A stretch of 64,000 nt of DNA, taken from assembly GCF_047872805.1 (NCBI RefSeq), contig NZ_JBLQUK010000005.1:62001-126000 (forward strand). The letters are read 5' to 3'. How positions within the stretch are numbered: the stretch's first letter is position 1; every line of letters starts with the position of its first letter. The DNA comes from Erythrobacter sp047872805. Its GTDB lineage: Bacteria; Pseudomonadota; Alphaproteobacteria; Sphingomonadales; Sphingomonadaceae. A program made the position numbers and the translations under genes. The notes under the pieces are model-generated. The model had not been told where the DNA came from. It was given only the letters and a program-made list of their open reading frames with translations, and did no database searches. Below, in pieces: positions 42,561-52,026 of the stretch.

Positions 42561-43838
42561 TCAGGCTCCGAAAGTAACGAGCCCAATCCATGCGCCGGTC
42601 ATGGCGCTGGCGATATTGCCCGCGATCCAGCTCTTGATCCCCAGCCCCGCGGCCTCGGCCCGGCGTTCGGGGCAGAGCGTCCCAATGGTTGAAACCAGCA
42701 GGCCGACGCTGGCCAGATTGGCGACCCCGCACAGCGCATAGGTGACGATCAACAGGCTGCGCGCGCCAAATGTATCCGCCGGCAGCGCCGCGAGTTCAAG
42801 ATAGGCGACATATTCGTTAAGGATCGCCTTTGTCCCCATCAATCCGCCCGCCGCCTGCGCCTCTGCCCATGGCACTCCAATCAGCCACATGAACGGGGCA
42901 AACAGCCAGCCGAACAGGCGCTTAAGGGTCAGCGGTTCGTCTCCGACCAGCGGCAACAGCGAGAGCGCCTGATCGGTGAGCGACACCAGCGCGAATATCA
43001 CAATGATGACCGCGATCACCGCGAGGAACAATTGCATCCCGTCCATCGTGCCCTTGACGATGGCATCGATGCTGGATTCGTATTTGAGGCCGGGTTCATC
43101 CTCAGTGGTTTCGGTGGCCGCATCCCCGGCGCTGCCCGGCACCATCAACCGCGCGATCAGCAGCGCCGCCGGAAGCGATATCAGCGAGGCTGAAATCATA
43201 TGCCCCACCGCATCGGGCACCGTGTCGCGCAATGTGGTTGCATAGAGGATCAGAATCGCTCCGCTGATCGTCGCCATGGCGAGCACCATGACCTGAAACA
43301 ATTCGGCGCGGCTCATTCGGGAGAAATAGGCGCGCACCACCAACGGGCTTTCGACCACGCCGAGGAACATATTGGCCCCGCCCGACAGCCCCACAACCCC
43401 GCTCACGCCAAGCGTCCGGCGCAGCAGGAACGACAGCGCCCCCACCAGCCAGCGCAGCACGCCCCAATGCCACAGCAGCGCCGCCAATGCGGAGAAAACA
43501 ATCACCAACGGCAAGATCTGAAACGCGATGATAAGCGGCGGCGACGCGCCCTCTTTCAGCTCGAACGGCAACGGCGCACCGCCAAGATAGCCGAACATGT
43601 ATGCCGATCCGTCGAGCGTCGCGCGCTCAATCGCGAATACGCCGGCATTGGCCAGCACCATGATGTCCCACACCACTGGCACCCGCACGATCAGCAGCGC
43701 CAACACGCCCTGCAGCAGCAGCGCGCCCATGATCCACCGCACACCCGGTCGGCCAGCGCGATCCTCGCTCAGACCCCAGGCCAGCCCGAGCAGCACGGCG
43801 ATCCCGATGATTCCGCGCAATTGATCGAACAGTTCCAA
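42561..43838 (-). CDS. Concentrative nucleoside transporter (NupC/CNT family)
   Basis: A 425-residue CNT family cation-nucleoside symporter with about ten helices. Motifs are VGLSGGANMFLGVVESPLVV, SRAELFQVMVLAMATISGAI and GTKAILNEYVAYLELAAL, the last carrying the family NEF/NEY substrate motif. No ATG is available; TTG at 43838-43836 with AGGGG six bases upstream decides the start. Imports nucleosides across the inner membrane. Confidence 0.9.
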   Translation of the reverse strand: MELFDQLRGIIGIAVLLGLAWGLSEDRAGRPGVRWIMGALLLQGVLALLIVRVPVVWDIMVLANAGVFAIERATLDGSAYMFGYLGGAPLPFELKEGASPPLIIAFQILPLVIVFSALAALLWHWGVLRWLVGALSFLLRRTLGVSGVVGLSGGANMFLGVVESPLVVRAYFSRMSRAELFQVMVLAMATISGAILILYATTLRDTVPDAVGHMISASLISLPAALLIARLMVPGSAGDAATETTEDEPGLKYESSIDAIVKGTMDGMQLFLAVIAVIIVIFALVSLTDQALSLLPLVGDEPLTLKRLFGWLFAPFMWLIGVPWAEAQAAGGLMGTKAILNEYVAYLELAALPADTFGARSLLIVTYALCGVANLASVGLLVSTIGTLCPERRAEAAGLGIKSWIAGNIASAMTGAWIGLVTFGA

Positions 43839-43863
43839 ATTTGCGCCCCTGATATTCCCTTGC

Positions 43864-44292
43864 TCAGCGCTTCTTGCCGAAAAGGCTGTCGAGCGCCAAC
43901 GTATCATGGCTGCGCAGCGCGATCAGCGCGAGCGCGGCGCCCGCCACCGTAATCGAAGGGAAGAACAGGATATTCGCATCATCGGGATTGGCAAACAGAT
44001 ATTGCCCGAACGGGTCGAGGAAATGCCGCCAGATCGGGAACGCCCCGCCCACCAGGATCAGCGCCGATCCGATCAGTGTGTATTTGCGGAACAGGCCCAG
44101 AACCACCAACAGGCCCAGCGCAATCTCAGCATAGCCATAGGCAAGTTGCAGCGTCGCCTGCGAGCCGACGCCGCCGTAATATTTGTCGGCCAGCCCTTCG
44201 CCCATGCCGCCAGCGACCCGCACGAGCCCCCATACGACCAGCAGCGCGCCGGTGCCGATACGCATAATAAGAAGCGAGATTTTGGTGAGCAT
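43864..44292 (-). CDS. DoxX-like four-helix membrane protein
   Basis: A 142-residue protein with four hydrophobic helices, 'MLTKISLLIMRIGTGALLVV' onward, and segments 'YGYAEIALGLLVVLGLFRKY' and HFLDPFGQYLFANPDDANIL. DoxX/YphA-type membrane proteins are often paired with redox enzymes; here the TVP38-FAD reductase fusion precedes it by 21 bases. The role is unknown. Confidence 0.72.
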   Translation of the reverse strand: MLTKISLLIMRIGTGALLVVWGLVRVAGGMGEGLADKYYGGVGSQATLQLAYGYAEIALGLLVVLGLFRKYTLIGSALILVGGAFPIWRHFLDPFGQYLFANPDDANILFFPSITVAGAALALIALRSHDTLALDSLFGKKR

Positions 44293-44313
44293 GAGGAGTT
44301 CCTTTCTAGCGCG

Positions 44314-46452
44314 CTAGCCGCGCATCCAATTGTGGTATTTTTCGACCCATTTCAGCAGGCCCTCGGGCTTGTTCGCGCGTTTCCAGTTCCCGGCGGCAAA
44401 CTTGTTCGCCTCGGCCATGGTCGGATAGGAATGGATCGTACCAAGGATCTTGTTGAGCCCGATGCCGTGCTTCATCGCCAACACATATTCGGCCAGCAAT
44501 TCGCCCGCATGGCTGCCGACGATGGTCGCGCCAAGGATCGTGTCCTTGCCCGGCGGGGTCAGCACTTTGACGAAGCCGCGCGTTTCGCTTTCGGCAATTG
44601 CCCGGTCGAGATCGTCCAGTTCATAGCGTGTAACCTCGACCACAATGCCCTGCTCGTGCGCTTCGGTTTCGTTGATGCCGACGCGGGCAAATTCGGGGTC
44701 CATGAAAGTTACCGCCGGGATCACCCGGTAATCGGCCTTGAATTTGCGGAATTGCCCGAACAATGCGTTGACGCTGGCATACCATGCCTGATGGCTGGCG
44801 GTGTGGGTGAATTGATACGGCCCCACAACATCCCCAGCGGCAAAGATGTTCGGAAATTTGGTGGCAAGAAATTCATCGGTGTTGACTGTCTTGCCGGTGT
44901 CAACGCCCAATTCCTCCAGCCCAAAGCCGGTCAGCCGCGCCTTGCGCCCGACAGCAACGATCAGCGTATCAAAGACAATGCTCACGCCGCCGGAATCCGC
45001 TTCGGTGAACAAAGTGCCATCTGCGATCCGCACAGCCTTGTGCCCGGTCAGAATCTCGACACCGGACTCCGACAGCACCGCACGGGCCAACTCGGATACA
45101 TCCGCATCCTCGCGCCCCAGCACCTGATCAGCCATTTCCACCTGCGTCACTTGCGATCCAAGCCGGGCAAGCGCCTGACTGATCTCGCAACCAATCGGAC
45201 CGCCGCCCAGCACCGCCACGCGCGCAGGGGCCGCGTCCATCCGGGCAAAGGCGTCCCACATGGTTTCGCTGGTGAGATAGCCCGAAGTCTCTAATCCCTC
45301 GATAGGGGGCACCACGGGCTCTGCACCGCTGGCGATCACAATGCTGCGAGTGGTGAGCCGCTGCAACGCGCCGTCGCTGCGGGCAATTTCGACGGTCCAC
45401 GGGTCGATAATCGTGGCATAGCCCTTTACAACATCGACGCCGAGCCCTTCGTAGCGCTCAACACTGTCATGCGGTTCAATCGTTTTAATAACGTCCAATA
45501 CGCGCGCGATGGTCTGGCGAAAGGGGATCTGCGGTTCCACCGGTGTGATCCCGTATCGATCCGCATGGCGCATGGTCGCGGCGACCTTGGCGCTTTTGAT
45601 CAGCGCCTTGGACGGCACACAGCCGGTGTTGAGGCAATCGCCGCCCATTTCGCGTGCTTCGATCAGTGTCACCTTGGCCTTTACCTGCGCTGCGATATAG
45701 GCTGAGACGAGCCCCGCCGATCCTGCACCGATGACGATCAGGTTGCGGTCATAGCTCTTGGGCCGAGTAAACCCGGCATAGACCTTGCGCCGCCGGATGA
45801 TGCCGATGATCCCCTTGGCCATCCACGGGACAATGGCGAGAAAAACGAAGGAGCCGATCAGAGCTGGCGAAAGCAGTCCAGACGTATCCTCAATCTGGGC
45901 AAGCTGCGTGCCCGCATTCACATAGGCAATCGTGCCGAGCAACATGCCAACTTGGCTCACCCAGATAAAGGTCCAGGTCTTGATCCGGGTTAGCCCCATG
46001 ACGAGGTTGACCACAAAGAAGGGGAAAAGCGGGATCATTCGGATTGTGAAGAGGTAAAACGGCCCGTCGCGCTCAAGTCCCTGATTAATGGCTTTCAGCC
46101 GCTCGCCGAAACGGGCCTCGACAAAATCGCGCAGGACATAGCGCGAGGAAAGAAAAGCGAGCGTGGCGCCGAGCGTCGAGGCGAAAGAAACAAGGATTGT
46201 GCCTGTCACCAGCCCGAACAATGCGCCCGCCGCCAGCGTCATGATCCCCGCGCCCGGTAGCGAGGCCGCCGTCACCGCGACATAGAGAAGGAAAAACCCC
46301 GCCAGCACCGCCACCGGATTGCGTTCATAAAACGCTCCTACATCCCCGGCGACCTGTTTGACCCCGTCAAGCGTCAGATACGATCCCAGATCAAAGATAA
46401 AATAGGCGGCAATCAGCGCGGCCAATCCGGCGACGATGGCGAGTTTCTTCAT
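44314..46452 (-). CDS. TVP38/TMEM64 membrane domain fused to FAD disulfide reductase
   Basis: A 712-residue fusion. Residues 1-225 form a DedA-like TVP38/TMEM64 membrane domain ('SLPGAGIMTLAAGALFGLVTG', 'IRMIPLFPFFVVNLVMGLTR'). Residues 236-712 are a class I pyridine-nucleotide disulfide reductase: FAD motif VIGAGSAGLVSA, redox pair Cys273-Cys278 in GGDCLNTGCVPSKAL, NAD motif 'VAVLGGGPIGCEISQALARL', second FAD motif 'IFAAGDVVG', and a dimerisation domain. It resembles mercuric and lipoamide reductases. No Cys pair for Hg binding is evident at the C-terminus (ends WVEKYHNWMRG), so Hg(II) reduction is unlikely. Confidence 0.88.
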   Translation of the reverse strand: MKKLAIVAGLAALIAAYFIFDLGSYLTLDGVKQVAGDVGAFYERNPVAVLAGFFLLYVAVTAASLPGAGIMTLAAGALFGLVTGTILVSFASTLGATLAFLSSRYVLRDFVEARFGERLKAINQGLERDGPFYLFTIRMIPLFPFFVVNLVMGLTRIKTWTFIWVSQVGMLLGTIAYVNAGTQLAQIEDTSGLLSPALIGSFVFLAIVPWMAKGIIGIIRRRKVYAGFTRPKSYDRNLIVIGAGSAGLVSAYIAAQVKAKVTLIEAREMGGDCLNTGCVPSKALIKSAKVAATMRHADRYGITPVEPQIPFRQTIARVLDVIKTIEPHDSVERYEGLGVDVVKGYATIIDPWTVEIARSDGALQRLTTRSIVIASGAEPVVPPIEGLETSGYLTSETMWDAFARMDAAPARVAVLGGGPIGCEISQALARLGSQVTQVEMADQVLGREDADVSELARAVLSESGVEILTGHKAVRIADGTLFTEADSGGVSIVFDTLIVAVGRKARLTGFGLEELGVDTGKTVNTDEFLATKFPNIFAAGDVVGPYQFTHTASHQAWYASVNALFGQFRKFKADYRVIPAVTFMDPEFARVGINETEAHEQGIVVEVTRYELDDLDRAIAESETRGFVKVLTPPGKDTILGATIVGSHAGELLAEYVLAMKHGIGLNKILGTIHSYPTMAEANKFAAGNWKRANKPEGLLKWVEKYHNWMRG

Positions 46453-46512
46453 GATTGCCCCTTGTTATGTGGATTATTTCGTTACTTGCGCCGGCTTGGT
46501 TACAATGATCGT

Positions 46513-47619
46513 TCAGCGCCCGTTTGCCAGCGCGGAATATTTGGAAATCCAGCGCGTGTCGATCCAGTGCTTGAGCCGCCCGACGCAGCGGCCCTGCGCG
46601 CTGAACGGGCCATAGCTGGCAATCGCCGCGCCGTCGCCGGTCGATAGCAGATAAAGATTGTTCCAGCGCGGCTGATACGTTTGCTGCGGTGCCTGCCCGT
46701 TTAAAGCAGCGCGCAGATTGGCCGCCAGCACCGGTCCGGCAAAAACCGCATGGACGCCCGAATGCGCCAGCGCCCGGTCCTGCCTTGCCGCGACATCCCC
46801 CGCCGCAAAGATATGCGGGTGCGAGATCGAGCGCTGATATCGGTCCACCGCGACAAAGCCCTGCGCGTCACTGGCCAGCCCACCCGACGCGGGCCACTCT
46901 GGCGCACCGCTGCCCAGCGCTGCGACGATCAGGTCCAGCGGTTCGAGCGAGCGCTCACCAGCGAACAGCGAACCGTCCTCGAACCGCGCTTCACCGGCGA
47001 TCACCTCGATCCCCTGCCGCGCAAATTCGCGCAGAACATTGGCCCGCACCGCATCAGCAAAGCCTGGCAGCAGACCTTCCGCCCCGGCGACAAGCACCAC
47101 GCTGCGCTCGGCGGCATCGTCGCGGTTTCGCAGAGCAAAGGCCAACTCGGTCCCGCCCGCTCCGCCGCCCACCACTGCGGTGCAGCCAGCCGGGGGAGCC
47201 TGCGCTAATACATCCACAAAGCGATCAATCGGGCGGACATCCATCAACCGAGGGTCCGCGCCCAGCCGCTCAACCGCCACGCCGACCCCGCCCGTGTCGA
47301 TAGAGGCGAGGTCAAATGCAACGCGGGTGCCATCGTCGGTTTCGATAAATCGCGCAGCGGGATCGATCCCCGCCGCGCGGCCCAGAATCAACTCCGCCCC
47401 GGCGCGCTGGGCTAGCCCCGCCAGATCGACCGTACCCTCACCCCGGTCATAGCGCCCGGCGATCCAGCCCGGGACCATGCCCGAATACCTCAGCTGCGAC
47501 GACGGGGTCAGCAGCACGGCATGATCGCAGGGCAGCCCGTGCCTGATCCAATCGGCCAGCACAGCGACATGCGCATGGCCGCCGCCAATCAAAACCAGTT
47601 TTCTTCGCTTGGCTGTCAT
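46513..47619 (-). CDS. FAD/NAD(P)-binding oxidoreductase, NDH-2 / SelD-N-like
   Basis: A 368-residue flavoprotein beginning with Rossmann motif 'KLVLIGGGHAHVAVL' and then SSQLRYSGMVPGWIAGRYDR, the pattern of the oxidoreductase domain fused to some SelD proteins and of NADH dehydrogenase type II relatives. A second dinucleotide motif is 'TAVVGGGAGGTELAFALRNR', and 'HIFAAGDVAARQDRALAHSG' is the late FAD motif. No kinase domain follows, so it is a stand-alone enzyme. The electron acceptor (quinone is plausible) is not readable. GTG 47625 is an alternative start. Confidence 0.78.
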   Translation of the reverse strand: MTAKRRKLVLIGGGHAHVAVLADWIRHGLPCDHAVLLTPSSQLRYSGMVPGWIAGRYDRGEGTVDLAGLAQRAGAELILGRAAGIDPAARFIETDDGTRVAFDLASIDTGGVGVAVERLGADPRLMDVRPIDRFVDVLAQAPPAGCTAVVGGGAGGTELAFALRNRDDAAERSVVLVAGAEGLLPGFADAVRANVLREFARQGIEVIAGEARFEDGSLFAGERSLEPLDLIVAALGSGAPEWPASGGLASDAQGFVAVDRYQRSISHPHIFAAGDVAARQDRALAHSGVHAVFAGPVLAANLRAALNGQAPQQTYQPRWNNLYLLSTGDGAAIASYGPFSAQGRCVGRLKHWIDTRWISKYSALANGR

Positions 47620-47791
47620 TCCCACCTGCCATCCCCGATCTGGCCATACCTGTCCAGTTCGTCCGCCGACGACTTACCGTTACGGAACCGGCAACCCGCC
47701 TGTGCGTTGCGGGGTGAATGAGCAGGTCAGGACACCGGCGCGCAAGAAACCCACCCCGCCCTTGGTGGCGCTTATCGGACGATGAAATATC

Positions 47792-49516
47792 ATGGCCCAG
47801 CACGGCCCCAGTCACGGCAGCCGGATTTCACTGGTAAAATTCTTCCGGCAGTTTCTCGACATACTGAAACCTGAAGCGAGCTTTTACTGGCTTGCGCTTG
47901 TCTATGGCATGGGCATCAGCCTGCTGTCGCTGGCCACGCCGATTTCGGTGCAGATGTTGGTCAATACGGTGGCCAACACCGCGCTGACCGCGCCGCTGGT
48001 GATGTTGTCGCTGTCGCTGTTTGGCTTGTTGCTGATTTTCGGGCTGCTCTATGCGCTGCGCATCCATTTGATGGAGCTTTTCGCCCGCCGGTTTTACGCC
48101 CGCATGGTGGCCGAGATTTCGCTGATTTCGGTCTATGCTCAGGATCCGTTCTTTGGCGACAACAAATCGAGCGCGCTGTTCAACCGCTATTTCGATGTGA
48201 TCAACGTGCAGAAATCGCTGCCAGTGCTGTTTATCGGCGGATTCAGCGTCGTCTTGCAGGTCGCGGTCGGGTTTGTTCTGGTGTCGCTGTATCATCCGCT
48301 GTTTCTGGTTTTTACGCTGGTGATGTCGGCGCTGATCTGGGTGATATGGCTGGTGTGGGGCGCGCGCGCTTTGCGCACCGGGATTGATCTGTCCCATGCC
48401 AAGCACAACACCGCAAACTGGCTGGAAACCATCGGCGGGTCGAACGGATTTTTCAAATCGCAGAAGCGGGTGGATTATGCGCTGGACCGGAGCGACGCCT
48501 ACACGCATCAATATCTTAATGCGCGAAAGCGGCATTTCCGTCAGCATTTTGCGCAGACGCTGGCGTTTCTGGTGCTCTACGCCAGCGCCAGCGCGGCCCT
48601 GCTTGGGATGGGCGGCTGGTTGGTCATCCAAGGGCAATTGACGCTGGGTCAGCTGGTCGCGGCGGAGCTGGTGCTGTCGGTTGCGTTTTTCGGGGTTGCG
48701 CAGCTCGGCACCTATCTCACCTATTTCTACGATCTCTGCGCCGCAGTGGAGGAAATTTCTCTGTTCTATGATGTCGAACAAGAGGAGCCGCGCGGAGTTG
48801 GTGCGAACATCGGCGATGACCACGCGCTGGTGTTCAAGGATGTGGTTGGGTCCGCTCGTCTGGGTAGGGCCAAATTCGATCTGGAAATCCCCAGCGGCGC
48901 AATCATCATGGCCGCAGCCAGCGACCACGGGATCCAGCGGTTGTTCACCAATCTGCTAAAGGCGCACGAACCTCCGCAATCCGGCTGGATCACGCTGGGC
49001 GGGAGCGATTACCGCGACATCGAAGCCTATGAATTGCGCAAGGATGTGCATGTCCTTGAACGCGCGACATTCGTGGGCATGACTTTGCGCGAATATCTCA
49101 GCCTGTCGTGCCGCGACACTGCGAGCAAGCGGATGGTCGGAGCGCTCGAAACCGTGGGGCTGGCCGATACGATCTCCAATCTGGAGAAAGGGCTGGACAC
49201 ACCAATCGCCCATACCGGTTGGCCGCTGTCTGCGGTTGAATTGCAGCAATTGAAGCTCGCCAATGCCCTGCTTGAACAGCCCCGGATTCTGGTGCTCAGT
49301 CGGCTGTTCGATCTGCTCGACGAAGCGGATCTTGCTCGTTCGATCACCAGACTGCGTGAACAAAGCTATTCCACCGTGATCTATTTCTCAGGGCGGCGGT
49401 CGGACCTTGGGTTTGACCGGTTTCTGTATCTTGAGGCCGAACGTCAGCGATATTTCAGCAGTTTTGATGAATTTTGCACCGCAGCCAGCGGCAAAGCCGA
49501 CATGGTAGGAGGATAA
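47792..49516 (+). CDS. Type I secretion-like ABC protein with degenerate, probably inactive ATPase domain
   Basis: A 574-residue half-transporter layout: about six transmembrane helices in residues 1-335 (LALVYGMGISLLSLATPISV onward), then an ABC-like domain. Every catalytic motif is replaced: Walker A position reads AAASDHGIQRLF (374-385; Lys to Ile, Ser to Gln), the Q-loop reads LERATFVGMT (Gln to Glu), the signature reads LSAVE (479-483), Walker B reads ILVLSR (Ser503-Arg504 for Asp-Glu), and the H-loop reads SGRR (Gly534 for His). The framework between motifs (ALETVGLADTISNLEKGLDT, 'QQLKLANALLEQPRILVL') is well kept, so it is not decay. First gene of an operon with MFP and TolC partners. 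Confidence 0.85.
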   Translation: MAQHGPSHGSRISLVKFFRQFLDILKPEASFYWLALVYGMGISLLSLATPISVQMLVNTVANTALTAPLVMLSLSLFGLLLIFGLLYALRIHLMELFARRFYARMVAEISLISVYAQDPFFGDNKSSALFNRYFDVINVQKSLPVLFIGGFSVVLQVAVGFVLVSLYHPLFLVFTLVMSALIWVIWLVWGARALRTGIDLSHAKHNTANWLETIGGSNGFFKSQKRVDYALDRSDAYTHQYLNARKRHFRQHFAQTLAFLVLYASASAALLGMGGWLVIQGQLTLGQLVAAELVLSVAFFGVAQLGTYLTYFYDLCAAVEEISLFYDVEQEEPRGVGANIGDDHALVFKDVVGSARLGRAKFDLEIPSGAIIMAAASDHGIQRLFTNLLKAHEPPQSGWITLGGSDYRDIEAYELRKDVHVLERATFVGMTLREYLSLSCRDTASKRMVGALETVGLADTISNLEKGLDTPIAHTGWPLSAVELQQLKLANALLEQPRILVLSRLFDLLDEADLARSITRLREQSYSTVIYFSGRRSDLGFDRFLYLEAERQRYFSSFDEFCTAASGKADMVGG

Positions 49517-49518
49517 TC

Positions 49519-50553
49519 ATGGCCCGGCTTGAACAGGACATGGCCCACTTCACCGCGCTGCGCGATGTGAAGACGCCGGAAATCTTTCGCACCGTGTTTG
49601 TGATGGTGCTGCTGGCGATCCTTGGCAGCATCGCCTTTCTGGTCTTCGTGCCGTGGGTCCAGACGATTGGCGGGCGCGGCGTGGTGACGACGCTCAACCC
49701 CAATGAACGCCAACAGGAAATCAACGCGTTGGTATCGGGCCGGATCGTGGAATGGTTCGTGCGCGACGGCAGCCGGGTAGAAAAGGGCGATCCGATTGCC
49801 CGTATCGCAGACATCGATCCCTTGCTGGTGCAGCGCCTCGAAGCGGAACAGGCGCAGCTTGAAATACAGATTCAGTCCGCTCGCAGCGCGCAGGCCACCG
49901 CCGAAATTGACCTGCAACGCATGGCGGAATTGTTTGCCGCCGGATTGTCGGCTCGCCGCGATTACGAACAGGCGCAGATCCGGGTCGAGGAAATGCGCGG
50001 GCGCGTCGCTGCGGCAGAGGCCAATCTGGTGCGCGCCCAAACCAATCTTGCGCGCCAGTCCGAACAATTGGTCACTGCGCCGCGCGATGGCTTTATCCAG
50101 TCCATCAATGCCGGCGACACGGCGACCTATGTCAACGCCGGTCAGGTGCTGGCGACCTTCGTTCCCGAAGTGCACGGGCGCGTGATCGAGGTTTTCGTCG
50201 ATGGCCGCGATGTTGCGCTGGTCGAAGCGGGCGAAAAGGCGCGGATTGAATTTGAAGGCTGGCCCGCCGTGCAGTTCAGCGGCTGGCCATCGGTGGCAAT
50301 CGGCACCTTTCCCGCTGTGGTCACGACTGTCGATCAGGTGGCGCAGCCCGATGGAAGGTTCCGCGTGCTGATCGCCGAAGACCCGGACGCGGACCAACCC
50401 TGGCCCGAAGACCGCTATTCGCGCTTTGGCACCGTGGTGCGATCTTGGATCCTGTTGGAAACGGTGCCGGTCGGCTATGAAATCTGGCGGCAGCTCAACA
50501 ATTTCCCGCCGGAACTGCCCGCCGCCGCCGGCGCTGCAGAGCAAGGCACCTGA
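49519..50553 (+). CDS. HlyD-family periplasmic adaptor protein
   Basis: A 344-residue membrane fusion protein: cytoplasmic N-terminus, one helix (about 24-48, 'TVFVMVLLAILGSIAFLVFV'), a biotinyl-lipoyl-like half motif 'LVSGRIVEWFVRDGSRVEKG', a short coiled coil (about 95-170, Glu/Gln/Ala-rich) and the second lipoyl half 'LVTAPRDGFIQSINAGDTAT'. AGGAGGA lies directly before ATG 49519, two bases after the ABC stop. It would bridge the ABC-like protein and the TolC-like channel. Confidence 0.88.
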   Translation: MARLEQDMAHFTALRDVKTPEIFRTVFVMVLLAILGSIAFLVFVPWVQTIGGRGVVTTLNPNERQQEINALVSGRIVEWFVRDGSRVEKGDPIARIADIDPLLVQRLEAEQAQLEIQIQSARSAQATAEIDLQRMAELFAAGLSARRDYEQAQIRVEEMRGRVAAAEANLVRAQTNLARQSEQLVTAPRDGFIQSINAGDTATYVNAGQVLATFVPEVHGRVIEVFVDGRDVALVEAGEKARIEFEGWPAVQFSGWPSVAIGTFPAVVTTVDQVAQPDGRFRVLIAEDPDADQPWPEDRYSRFGTVVRSWILLETVPVGYEIWRQLNNFPPELPAAAGAAEQGT

Positions 50554-50554
50554 C

Positions 50555-52015
50555 ATGCGCGTTCGGGCAGCCTTCTTTGGCGCGCTGATGCTGGCGGCGT
50601 ATCCTGCCTGCGCGCAGAATATCGAAGCCCATTCCGACCCGCTCGAACAGGCCATTGCCGAGGGTCCCTTATTGCCGGAAGAAGTGCTGCGCAGCTCGGC
50701 GCTGACCTTTCCCGCGATCCTCGAAAGCTTCGAACGCGAAGCCGCCGCGCGCAGCGATCAATTGACCGCCGACGGCGCCTTTGATCTGATGCTGAAGGGC
50801 GAGGCTTATGACCGGGTAACCGGCACGTTTTCGGGCGGATTTGCCGAGATCGGCGCGCGCCAGCCGCTCGCACCGATGGGAGCGGAAATCTATGGCTCCT
50901 ATCGCCTGTCCGACGGCCGCTTTCCGATTTACGAGAATTTCTACAACACCAATCAAGCGGGCGAATTCAAGGTCGGCGGACTGCTTTCGCTGCTGCGCGA
51001 CCGGCGGACCGATCAGCGCCGCTTTGCTGTTGAGGACACGCAACTTGCCGCGGGACAAGCGGGGCTCGACGTGCTGCTGGTGCAGCTCAATGTGCAGCAC
51101 GAGGCGTTGAAATCCTATTGGCGCTGGGTCGCAGCGGGCAGGGAAATCCGGGTTTACGAAGAATTGCTCGAAATCGCCGAGGCGCGCGCGATTGGTCTGG
51201 CGCGGCAAGTGGACGCCGGAGCGGCACCGCGCATCTCGCTCACCGAAAACGAACAGAATGTCATTCGCCGCCGCACCTTGCTGGCCGAGGCGCAGCGGAA
51301 TTTCACCGTGGCGGCCACTTCGCTGAGTTATTATCTGCGCGATGCGCGAGGGCAGATGATCGTGCCCACGCGCCTGCAATTGCCCGATCTGGACCAGCTT
51401 GCCGCGCTGCCGGATATGCCAAGCCTGCTGGCGACGCCGCGCAGCGATATCGTGCAGAACCGCCCAGAGCTGCAGAATTTTCGGCTGGCGATCCAGCGCG
51501 CCGAAAACAAGGTAGCCTTGCGTCAGAATGATCTTCAGCCGCAGCTTGATCTCAAGGTCGAACTGAGCCGCGATTTCGGCGCTGTGGGCGACGGAGGATC
51601 GACCTTCGATTCCACCGACACGGTTGTTGGCGTCACCTTCACCGTGCCCCTGCAACGCCGGGCCGCAATCGGCCAGTTGAGCCGCGCCGAGGCGGAGCTG
51701 CGTGAGCTTGAACTGCGCGAACGCCGGATTGCCGATCAAATCGAAATTGAGCTCGACAATATCCTCACCAACCTTTCGGCTGCGCTGCGTCTTGCCGGCT
51801 TGGCCGGGGACGAAGCCGAACAGGCCGCCGCGATGGTCACCGCCGAACGGCGCAGGTTTGCTCTGGGCGCAGGCGATTTCTTCCTCGTCAATCTGCGCGA
51901 GGAAAGCGCCGCCGATGCGCAAATCCGCCGCATTCGCGCCGATCTGAACGGCCGACTGGCCGCCGCCAGCTACAACGCCGCCACGATGAACCTCGAAGAA
52001 TTAGGCCTGGACTAA
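50555..52015 (+). CDS. TolC-family outer membrane channel
   Basis: A 486-residue outer membrane efflux protein with Sec signal MRVRAAFFGALMLAAYPACAQ (cleavage after ACA). The long alpha-helical regions carry TolC-type repeats, for example VALRQNDLQPQLDLKVELSR and 'AELRELELRERRIADQIEIEL'. It starts one base after the adaptor stop, completing a three-component envelope-spanning system. It ends 11 bases from the convergent acsA stop. Confidence 0.87.
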   Translation: MRVRAAFFGALMLAAYPACAQNIEAHSDPLEQAIAEGPLLPEEVLRSSALTFPAILESFEREAAARSDQLTADGAFDLMLKGEAYDRVTGTFSGGFAEIGARQPLAPMGAEIYGSYRLSDGRFPIYENFYNTNQAGEFKVGGLLSLLRDRRTDQRRFAVEDTQLAAGQAGLDVLLVQLNVQHEALKSYWRWVAAGREIRVYEELLEIAEARAIGLARQVDAGAAPRISLTENEQNVIRRRTLLAEAQRNFTVAATSLSYYLRDARGQMIVPTRLQLPDLDQLAALPDMPSLLATPRSDIVQNRPELQNFRLAIQRAENKVALRQNDLQPQLDLKVELSRDFGAVGDGGSTFDSTDTVVGVTFTVPLQRRAAIGQLSRAEAELRELELRERRIADQIEIELDNILTNLSAALRLAGLAGDEAEQAAAMVTAERRRFALGAGDFFLVNLREESAADAQIRRIRADLNGRLAAASYNAATMNLEELGLD

Positions 52016-52026
52016 CGGCTTGCCGC

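Noticed and set aside
43906..45294. 462-residue plus-strand ORF
   Set aside because: Antisense to the DoxX-like gene and the TVP38-reductase fusion, both with clear family motifs.
44314..46452. Mercuric reductase
   Set aside because: The CLNTGC pair is shared by all class I disulfide reductases; the C-terminal vicinal cysteines of MerA are missing and no mer genes are adjacent.
47690..47710. CCCGC...GCGGG dyad between the flavoprotein and ABC operon, considered as an operator
   Set aside because: Short stem with a 9-base loop, alternative pairings exist, and similar GC dyads are common by chance here.
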